Positions 1 to 6,057 of a stretch of DNA of 7,891 nucleotides are shown here, one piece after another. The translations under genes were made by a program, and so were the position numbers. Positions within the stretch are counted from its first letter, which is position 1. Each line of letters begins with the position of its first letter. The stretch comes from Chloroflexota bacterium (lineage in GTDB: Bacteria; Chloroflexota; Anaerolineae; J102), in the NCBI GenBank assembly GCA_013152695.1, contig JAADFV010000082.1, positions 1 to 7,891 of the forward strand. The letters run 5' to 3'. The notes beneath the pieces were generated by a model. It did not search any database, was not told where the DNA came from, and worked only from the letters and a program-made list of their open reading frames with translations.

Positions 1-19
1 TTGAGAAAGATGGGGGGGA

Positions 20-361
20 TTAGTGGATAACGAAGGGGATGTACAGCTGAATGCTGCCACCGGGCTCGGGCTCTTGTTTGCTGGGTACTGGCCCGAAGAA
101 TTGCCCACTGGCGACACTTTCGATCTTGTACCAGTAAGTGGTGTCGGGGCTAATGGTCGTGTCTAGCCAGCTGTAGCTCGCACCGCTAGGATCGTTGCTA
201 GCGGGTACGGTCTTGACAGCCTTGTAACGACCATTCTCACTCTGCGCACGCCATACGACGAAGCTGATTTCGTTCTCTTCGTAGGCTGTTTGCCAGCTCA
301 CGAGCACGCCTTTACCGACACGGCTTGCTGTGAGATTGCTGAATTGGACAGCCGTGGGGGC
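20..361 (-). other. Fn3-like domain and hydrophobic C-terminal tail
   Basis: Residues 1824-1910 read as a fibronectin type III-like beta sandwich: VLVSWQTAYEENEISFVVWR, then a YSWLDTTISPDTTYWYKIES-like ending, as seen C-terminally in many exported environmental bacterial proteins. Residues 1911-1936 form a linker with QEPEPGG, then SIQLYIPFVIH and the stop. The final hydrophobic stretch is too short for a membrane anchor and there is no basic cluster or LPXTG. It resembles the YLPLV-like ends I associate with Chloroflexota secreted proteins; a sorting role is inferred only. Confidence 0.6.
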
Positions 362-3300
362 GATATAGCCGAAGTCAGCATCTACGTAGTCTTCACCTAA
401 ACCCAGATTGACGGTCATCGGTGAAGAGGTCGTGCGTTGCAGGCCAGGCAGAGTCGCCGGCACACTTACTTCGTAAGTACCAGAGGGTAGACCCTCGACC
501 AGATAGTAGCCATTGACGTCGCTTGTTGCTGTGTAAACATCACTTGTACTGACGTTCGTCACAGTAACCTGCACGAAGGCCACGCCCTGGGTTTCGGAGG
601 GTTCCTGAGTACCGTTGCCGTTGCTGTCACGGAAGATGAAGTCGCCGATGCTGCCGTAGATTTCACCGAAGTTGTTGTCTACAGAGCTAGCTCCGGCACA
701 GCCACCCGTGAGGGCCACCGTCCGCATATTGGAATTGGTGCTATCATAACCTTGGGGCTGCTCTTCCACGACGAAGTAGGTGCCAGGGCCTTGCAGTGGG
801 AAGGAGTAGGAGCCATCGCTCTGCGTGGTGGTGCTAATCACGAAGGTGTCGAGATTGGCGTCGAAGCTGTCATCACCGTCATCCAGATAGAGATCCAGGA
901 CGACGTCAGGGATGCCATCTTCACCGAGACCTTGTTCACCATCCTTATTGGCATCGAAGAAGACGACACCGGCGATGAGATTCAGGCAGTACTGCCCTGC
1001 ATCCCATGTCATATCGGGCGTGTTGGCCAGCAAGGTGAAGACATCGGTCTTCCCTGTGGAAGTATCTACATCACTGTCTATGCTGTCATCGACACCTTGA
1101 TCCTTGGGGCTGAATTCACGGCCAGTCGGCAGGTCGACCTTGACGTAGTAGTCGCCAGGAGCGAGGTTATCGAAGAGATAGTGACCATTGACATCAGTGG
1201 CGGTGGTACCTTTCAAGACGTCAGAGCTATCGTACAGCCACACGGTGACGCCCTCTAAGGGAGGCTCGCCTGCATCTTGAATGCCGTTGCCGTCCAGGTC
1301 GTTCCAGACATAGTCACCGACACTGGTGCTGACATAGTACTTGCTGGCGGGGCCGGTACCACCGATGCCGCTATTCCCGGCAGTGTTGCGAGTGACGCTG
1401 ATACCACCTACAGTGACGGTCACACTGGCGTTGGCCGTGAAACTTGCCGCTGTTGTGTTGTTGATGATGACGGTGCATTGGCCATTGCTATCTGTGCCTA
1501 TAGTGGCGCAGTTGTCGGTTTTGTTATCAGGAGTGGGGCTGATGTCGACGCTGGGCTTCACACCGGCAACTGGGCTCGGTCCGCTGCCATCGTCTGCCAT
1601 CACGGTGATCGTGAAGGTGTGCGGATCGCCGACAGCATTCGTCGCTTGCTGAGGTGTGATGCTGATGCTGGCATCCACCCATTGTTTTTCGGCAGTGTCT
1701 GAAGCACTGGCCGAGGCAGAACCGTGGCTGGTGCTGATGTTGCCGCTCCAGGAGGCAGAGACATGGGTCGTGCCCGTCGTACTGGATTCCAGAATTACCG
1801 TGCACTCGCCATCGGTCTCGGTTGTGCAGGTAGCAGCGCTCAGGTTACCGGGGCCGCTATCAATACTGAAGTCGATAGTTTCGCCGGCAGCGTCTGCCCA
1901 ACCGCTACCCGTGTTGAATTCGAGGTGAGCGGTGAAAGTATGCTGGTCGTCTACCTCATTAACGGCAGTGGGCGGAGTCAGGGTGAGGCGGGCGTCGACC
2001 CAGTGTTTGATGGCCGTGTCTGAGGCACTGGCTGTGGCACTGCCGTGGGTGGTGCTGATGTTACCGCTCCACGAGGCTGAGACCTCGGTCACGCCTACGG
2101 CGCTGGAGTCCAGCGTTACTGTGCACTCGCCATTGGCATTGGTCGTGCAACTGCTGGCGCTCAGTGTTCCGGGGCCACTGTCAATGCTGAAGTCGATTGT
2201 TTCGCCCCCAGCATCTGCCCAACCGCTTCCCGTGTTGAATTCGAGGTGAGCGGTGAAAGTATGCTGGTCGTTGATCTGGTTGGCTGCTTCCCCTGGGGTC
2301 AGGGTGAGGCGAGCATCGGCCCAGTGTTTGATGGCCGTATCCGAGGCGCTGGCTGTGGCACTGCCATGGGTGGTGCTGATGTTACCACTCCACGAGGCCG
2401 AGACCTCGGTCACGCCTACGGCACTGGAATCCAGCGTTACTGTGCACTCGCCATTGGCATCGGTCGTGCAACTGCTGGCGCCCAGTGTTCCGGGGCCACT
2501 GTCAATGCTGAAGTCGATTATTTCGTTGGCGGGGGCGTTGACAAAGCCGTTACCATCGCCATAGTCAAACTCGAGATGAGCAGTGAAGGTGTGTTGATCG
2601 TTGATTTGGTTAGCCGCTTCCTCTGGGGTGAGGGTGAGACGGGCTTTTACGTAGGTCTTGGTCGCATCATCGCTGTTACCACCGGTACCATCGGTTTCTC
2701 GGTGAGCAACAGCGCCACCGCCAAAATCAATATCGGCAGCAGCATGGGCAGAGAATTGCCCGCCGCTGTTGCTGTTAATTACGACTGTACATTGGCCGTT
2801 GGCATCCGTACCACTGGTGGCACAGTTGTCAGTGACGTTATCAGGCGTGGGAGTGATGGTAACATCGGGATAGACACCGGCAGCAGGCACCCAACCCGTA
2901 CCCTCATTCTTTTCGACTGTGATGGTAAAGGTGTGGGAATCGCCAGTTTCATTGACGGCTGAGTCCGGGTCAATGCTGATGCGGGCATCGACACAAGTAA
3001 ACAGTACCTCATCCGAGCGGGTGGGAATCGTGTTACCATGCGTATCCTGAGCACCATCAACTATTGCTTCGTTGAAGCCATCAACGCTTACGCCGGTGAC
3101 CTCGAAATGAATGGTTGTAGTAAAAGCATCGGTGGGTAGCAAATCTTGGCCGTTGGACAAAGTCAAGTCGAGCCAGGTGATTGTGCCGCTACCATTGTTG
3201 TAACTGCTTTCTTGAGGTTGTGAGCTCTTTGGAGTGTAGGTCAGACAAAGCGTATCGAAATTATCTGTGAGGGGCAGGTAGGAGATAGTAGTATCGCCGG

Positions 3301-5830
3301 TGTTGGTAGTCACGACGTCGAAACTGACCTGTTCGCCCACAATCAGGATGGAGCGGTTATCCGGCACTTTGAAGGACTTGTCAACTGTCAGATCGGGCTG
3401 ATCACAGTTGATTGTGACTGTCCAACTGTCGCTATCCGTGACATTGGGTAGGTATGTATTGTCAGGATAAAGTGGATGTCCAACTGCCTCAGCGGTGTTG
3501 ATCAGTTCTCCACATTGACCTTGACTGGGGGTGTATGTGCGGTCGAACTCGTACACCTCGCCGGGCCAGACTACATCATTCCATATTTCGTGGTCGCCGC
3601 TAGGCTCGATGAGCGCATCGTAGACGCTGACACCACCATGGAGTACCACATCACCGGTATTTTCGACCCGGAAGTGGTAGGTGATGGTTCCGCCTTCCTG
3701 CACTGTCGCGGGACCGGTTTTTTGCAGATCCACGCTGGTGCGGAAGAAGCCAAAGTCGACATCATTATTGATTTCGCCCAGGCTGAGCGTGACGCTGGCC
3801 TCATGGTTGGTGCGGTCGCCGTCGCTATCCCGGCTTTCATCACTGCCCTCATTGGGAGGACTGGCGTACCAGCCATCGAGGACTCCACCGCTGAAGTTGC
3901 TATCGGCAATTTTTACGGTGTAGGTGCCGGGAAGGAGGCTGTCAAAGTAGTAGTAGCCGCTGGCGTCGGTGGTATCGGTTGCCACCAGGTTGTTGCCACT
4001 GTCGTAGAGTTGGACGACAACTCCTTCTATGCCTGGCTCGCCGGTATCCTGGATACCGTCTACCTCATGGGTCTGGGAATGGAAGAGGTCGTGCCAGACG
4101 TAGTTACCAATGGCTGCTGTATGGAAATCGACACCCGTATAATGGCTGTAATCGGTATCAGAAATGACATCACCGCTGGAGACCGTCTCTGCCGTGACCG
4201 TGGCCAGGTTTTCATACTGCCCCAGAATTGCGGTTCCCGTGGCCTGACAGACAACGCCGACATCGACGTTACTCTCGCCGGGCCCCAGTGAGCTTATCGT
4301 GCAGATGGGGTTTTGGGCAGGAAGTTGGTCGTCGGTCACTTCGACATTGGTCAAACCGATGTTGCCGGTGTTGCGTACGAAGTAAGTCCAGGTGACAGTT
4401 TGCCCTGCCTCGATGGTGGGGCCAGGGGCTTCATCTGCGTCAACACCGTTGGTTGATTTTTCGATGACAATGTAGGCACTGCCCGAAAGACAATCCGAAC
4501 CCTCGAAGTCACGCAAGGGATCTGTGAAATTGCCGATTTCGGTAGCGATGGCCGTGGCCTTATCGATGCGGTAGAGGCCGTTGGTGGTGGGGCCACTCTT
4601 GCCGGTGGTGCCATACAGCATGCCATCATTGAAGAAGCTGAGCCCCTCCATGTCCTGGATTTGATTGCCGCTGCTGTCCCGAATCGTTCCGATCTCGGTA
4701 ACGGCACCGGTGCTTTTATCGATAATGACCAGCTTGTCGGCCGAGCTGCTTCCGTCATTGATGGAGCCATACATGATGCCCGTGACCGGATCGATGGCAA
4801 TGTCATCGACATCTTCCAAGCCAACAATGATGCCGACCTCTACAAAATCCACCGTTAGGGAAGGATTGGTAGGATCGGGGAAGGCATCGGGGATGTAGCT
4901 GCCGGTGTTGGGATCGATGCGGAAGAGCAGATCGGGGCCGCTGCGACGAGTTACGCCGTAGAGATAACCGTTCGTCGGATCGAAACTGAGGCTGTCTACA
5001 TCACTGAACGATGCGGTGGTCTTACTACCACCAATGTAGCCTACGCCGCTCCCAAAATTGTTCGGTTTGGCTGTAAATTGCCCGGTCACAAGATTGAGTG
5101 TTCCCAAGCGATAGGCATCGGCGGCATAAAGTGTTTCGCCGCCAGGCTGGAAGGCAATAGCCTCGATATTGTAGGTTCCTGTGTTTCCTACATTGTTTCC
5201 AATCGCTTCCGTGGCGCCTGTTGTGCGGTCGAGATAAGCGAGGGTGTCCTCGGCACTACCATCATTCTTCGTGGTCGTACTGTCGGCTACAGCAAAACAG
5301 ACATCGGGGTTGCGGATGAGACCGGCGTCGATGTCTGATATCGTCTCGCTGTCTCCGATGGTAAATAGAGCGGTTTCCCCCGTGGTGGGATCAGCGTCGC
5401 TATCCAAAGCCGTGTCACTGCCTTGTCCCTGTGCCGTAAAAAAGTAGCCGGGAGGCAAAATGAACTTCACGTAGTAGTCGCCGCTACTCACATCAAAGGA
5501 GTAAATACCGTTGTTATCGGTTGTTGTTACGGCCTGCTCGACATCATTACTGTCGAACAGTTTTACCGTTACACCGGGAACACCGATTTCATTACCATCT
5601 TGGATACCGTCTTCATCTGCGTCGAACCAAACATAGTCGCCAATGTAAGATCCGCCGCCACCGCAGCAACAGCAGTCGGGAATATTGCCGTCAACTGAGG
5701 TTCCGCCATCGGCAGAAACCCTGCCAATGGGAATTAGCAGGGTAAGAATAAGCAGAAGTCCTATTATCAGTTGCTTGCTGTGAGATGTCTTCAGATTCAA
5801 GATAGTTGTCGTTTTTCTACTGTTCAACAT
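20..5830 (-). CDS. Giant secreted multidomain surface protein (SdrD-B / DUF11 / Big-1-like adhesin)
   Basis: Encodes 1,936 residues, complete from ATG to TAA; the ATG follows a GGAGAG ribosome binding site 5 nt away. Order by residue: signal peptide 1-40; CCCCGGGG 53-60; SdrD-B domain 61-172; beta-propeller-like 175-450; DUF7507/DUF11-like 452-566; SdrD-B 571-697; DUF11-like 698-808 and 811-946; five Big-1-like repeats 947-1500; SdrD-B or Cna-B-like domains 1501-1614, 1615-1724 and 1725-1822; Fn3-like 1824-1910; tail 1911-1936. The SdrD-B domains show the GDYVW start, a calcium-loop-like acidic motif (for example DLDGNGIQDAGE) and the GxYYVK-type strand. Such domains form extended, often calcium-stiffened stalks in bacterial adhesins, so a role in attachment or envelope structure is inferred. 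No catalytic domain, LPXTG, lipobox or PEP-CTERM is seen. It could instead be an S-layer-associated or filament protein. Secretion and modular class are firm; ligand and function are unknown. Confidence 0.93.
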   Translation of the reverse strand: MLNSRKTTTILNLKTSHSKQLIIGLLLILTLLIPIGRVSADGGTSVDGNIPDCCCCGGGGSYIGDYVWFDADEDGIQDGNEIGVPGVTVKLFDSNDVEQAVTTTDNNGIYSFDVSSGDYYVKFILPPGYFFTAQGQGSDTALDSDADPTTGETALFTIGDSETISDIDAGLIRNPDVCFAVADSTTTKNDGSAEDTLAYLDRTTGATEAIGNNVGNTGTYNIEAIAFQPGGETLYAADAYRLGTLNLVTGQFTAKPNNFGSGVGYIGGSKTTASFSDVDSLSFDPTNGYLYGVTRRSGPDLLFRIDPNTGSYIPDAFPDPTNPSLTVDFVEVGIIVGLEDVDDIAIDPVTGIMYGSINDGSSSADKLVIIDKSTGAVTEIGTIRDSSGNQIQDMEGLSFFNDGMLYGTTGKSGPTTNGLYRIDKATAIATEIGNFTDPLRDFEGSDCLSGSAYIVIEKSTNGVDADEAPGPTIEAGQTVTWTYFVRNTGNIGLTNVEVTDDQLPAQNPICTISSLGPGESNVDVGVVCQATGTAILGQYENLATVTAETVSSGDVISDTDYSHYTGVDFHTAAIGNYVWHDLFHSQTHEVDGIQDTGEPGIEGVVVQLYDSGNNLVATDTTDASGYYYFDSLLPGTYTVKIADSNFSGGVLDGWYASPPNEGSDESRDSDGDRTNHEASVTLSLGEINNDVDFGFFRTSVDLQKTGPATVQEGGTITYHFRVENTGDVVLHGGVSVYDALIEPSGDHEIWNDVVWPGEVYEFDRTYTPSQGQCGELINTAEAVGHPLYPDNTYLPNVTDSDSWTVTINCDQPDLTVDKSFKVPDNRSILIVGEQVSFDVVTTNTGDTTISYLPLTDNFDTLCLTYTPKSSQPQESSYNNGSGTITWLDLTLSNGQDLLPTDAFTTTIHFEVTGVSVDGFNEAIVDGAQDTHGNTIPTRSDEVLFTCVDARISIDPDSAVNETGDSHTFTITVEKNEGTGWVPAAGVYPDVTITPTPDNVTDNCATSGTDANGQCTVVINSNSGGQFSAHAAADIDFGGGAVAHRETDGTGGNSDDATKTYVKARLTLTPEEAANQINDQHTFTAHLEFDYGDGNGFVNAPANEIIDFSIDSGPGTLGASSCTTDANGECTVTLDSSAVGVTEVSASWSGNISTTHGSATASASDTAIKHWADARLTLTPGEAANQINDQHTFTAHLEFNTGSGWADAGGETIDFSIDSGPGTLSASSCTTNANGECTVTLDSSAVGVTEVSASWSGNISTTHGSATASASDTAIKHWVDARLTLTPPTAVNEVDDQHTFTAHLEFNTGSGWADAAGETIDFSIDSGPGNLSAATCTTETDGECTVILESSTTGTTHVSASWSGNISTSHGSASASASDTAEKQWVDASISITPQQATNAVGDPHTFTITVMADDGSGPSPVAGVKPSVDISPTPDNKTDNCATIGTDSNGQCTVIINNTTAASFTANASVTVTVGGISVTRNTAGNSGIGGTGPASKYYVSTSVGDYVWNDLDGNGIQDAGEPPLEGVTVWLYDSSDVLKGTTATDVNGHYLFDNLAPGDYYVKVDLPTGREFSPKDQGVDDSIDSDVDTSTGKTDVFTLLANTPDMTWDAGQYCLNLIAGVVFFDANKDGEQGLGEDGIPDVVLDLYLDDGDDSFDANLDTFVISTTTQSDGSYSFPLQGPGTYFVVEEQPQGYDSTNSNMRTVALTGGCAGASSVDNNFGEIYGSIGDFIFRDSNGNGTQEPSETQGVAFVQVTVTNVSTSDVYTATSDVNGYYLVEGLPSGTYEVSVPATLPGLQRTTSSPMTVNLGLGEDYVDADFGYIAPTAVQFSNLTASRVGKGVLVSWQTAYEENEISFVVWRAQSENGRYKAVKTVPASNDPSGASYSWLDTTISPDTTYWYKIESVASGQFFGPVPSKQEPEPGGSIQLYIPFVIH
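365..1330 (-). other. C-terminal SdrD-B / Cna-B-like triplet
   Basis: Three consecutive domains: residues 1501-1614 (starts STSVGDYVWND, acidic loop DLDGNGIQDAGE), 1615-1724 (IAGVVFFDANKDGEQG, with the Cna-B-like EEQPQGY strand) and 1725-1822 (GSIGDFIFRDSNGNGTQE, ending DADFGYI). The loops are calcium-binding-like. The middle domain alone carries a cysteine pair, C1615 and C1711. These extend the stalk toward the C-terminus. Confidence 0.8.
1331..2992 (-). repeat. Five tandem Big-1-like repeats (A-B-B-B-A)
   Basis: Five units, each beginning with a DAR/KAR/DAS-type motif followed by (L/I)(T/S)(L/I)(T/D)P: residues 947-1060, 1061-1170, 1171-1277, 1278-1384 and 1385-1500, which are bases 2651-2992, 2321-2650, 2000-2320, 1679-1999 and 1331-1678. 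Each has a core like CTTDANGECTV, the Big-1 (invasin/intimin) TDANG signature with a cysteine on each side. Units 1 and 5 share TPDNxTDNCAT and an 11-residue cysteine spacing; units 2-4 share HTFTAHLEF and FSIDSGPG and have an 8-residue spacing. At DNA level, 2009-2204 and 2330-2525 differ at about 11 of 196 positions by eye, most of them synonymous, and 1908-1950 equals 2229-2271 exactly. The period is 321 bases. This indicates tandem duplication within the gene. Confidence 0.88.
2993..4477 (-). other. DUF11/DUF7507-like stalk block interrupted by SdrD-B domain 2
   Basis: Residues 452-566, 698-808 and 811-946 each match the DUF11/DUF7507 style: an entry strand such as IEKSTNG, LQKTGP or VDKSFK, then GQTVTWTYFVRNTGN-like or GEQVSFDVVTTNTGD text with the diagnostic N-T-G-(N/D) turn. 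Between the first and second lies SdrD-B domain 2 (571-697), whose acidic loop is enlarged (see findings). Each DUF11-like unit has exactly two cysteines (510/528, 773/809, 862/946). These folds are immunoglobulin-like spacers in cell-surface proteins. Boundaries are approximate. Confidence 0.7.
4481..5308 (-). other. Beta-propeller-like domain of the surface protein
   Basis: Residues 175-450 contain at least four degenerate repeats of a pattern in which an aspartate and hydrophobics precede FDP or similar, then LYG, then a ...RIDPNTG / IIDKSTG strand and a T-EIG ending. Examples are the segments around 282-310, 342-382 and 394-434, with weaker copies near 196-211 and 223-255. This resembles the LYG/IDxxTG strand repeats of PQQ- or WD40-like propellers and DUF6923-type domains. 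C178 and C447 sit at the two ends and could close the ring by a disulfide. It is the only part that looks like a globular head, so it is a candidate binding module, but no ligand can be named. Confidence 0.6.
5651..5674 (-). other. CCCCGGGG segment at the mature N-terminus
   Basis: Residues 53-60 are four consecutive cysteines followed by four glycines, 13 residues after the predicted cleavage site and directly before the first SdrD-B domain. Codons are mixed (TGC TGT TGC TGC GGT GGC GGC GGA), so this is not a simple homopolymer slippage tract. It could cross-link subunits, bind metal, or act as an anchoring or flexible hinge element; none of these is demonstrated. Confidence 0.8.
5711..5830 (-). 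other. Sec-type signal peptide of the surface protein
   Basis: Residues 1-40. A long basic n-region (R5, K6, K14, K19) is followed by the hydrophobic core LIIGLLLILTLLIPIG (21-36) and a VSA-type signal peptidase I site, with likely cleavage between A40 and D41. The mature protein would start DGGTSVDG. No lipobox cysteine lies at the cleavage point, so a lipoprotein signal is unlikely. Cleavage position is inferred from the -3/-1 small-residue rule. Confidence 0.85.
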
Positions 5831-5835
5831 GGTTT

Positions 5836-5841
5836 CTCTCC
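5836..5841 (-). promoter_or_regulatory. Ribosome binding site of the surface-protein gene
   Basis: GGAGAG on the minus strand, 5 nt before the ATG ending at 5830. It supports this ATG as the start, as does the signal peptide that begins immediately after it. Confidence 0.75.
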
Positions 5842-6057
5842 GTTAGAATGTACTCAAATTACTCAATATTGACTACAACATCGGTTATGACGGTGAAATC
5901 TCGGTACACTCTGGTTTGCTGTCGACCTTCGTAACATTGACATCACCATTCAATTTCTCATATTTATAATAACACTATTTTCACAAAATGAACCTTACAG
6001 TTTGCTGACAATGGTTTGTTTTACTCATAATATTCATCGTTAGGGACATGCGGCCAA
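5842..6057 (-). promoter_or_regulatory. AT-rich intergenic region with a possible extended -10 promoter
   Basis: The non-coding gap between the lyase-like gene and the surface-protein gene is clearly richer in A and T than both. On the minus strand, TGTTATTAT (5966-5974) fits an extended -10 element (TGn then TATTAT, one mismatch from TATAAT); no good -35 hexamer sits 16-18 nt upstream. A start near 5958 would leave a leader of roughly 128 nt. A 10-bp perfect palindrome, TCAATATTGA, lies at 5863-5872 inside that leader. No convincing hairpin with a U-run follows the lyase stop, so read-through from the upstream gene cannot be excluded. Confidence 0.35.

Noticed and set aside
1331..2992. CRISPR-like or satellite array
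   Set aside because: The 321-base periodicity is in frame, continuous with no unique spacers, and codes for Big-1-like domains.
3476..4291. Long plus-strand open frame (271 codons) opposite the surface-protein gene
   Set aside because: It is fully antisense to well-recognised SdrD-B and DUF7507-like domains, its translation shows no domain, and it has no independent support. The plus-strand frames between 752 and 5745 are rejected for the same reason.
5651..5710. Lipoprotein lipobox using the CCCC cluster
   Set aside because: The residues before the first cysteine are N-I-P-D, not a lipobox, and the hydrophobic core ends 16 residues earlier with a good signal peptidase I site.
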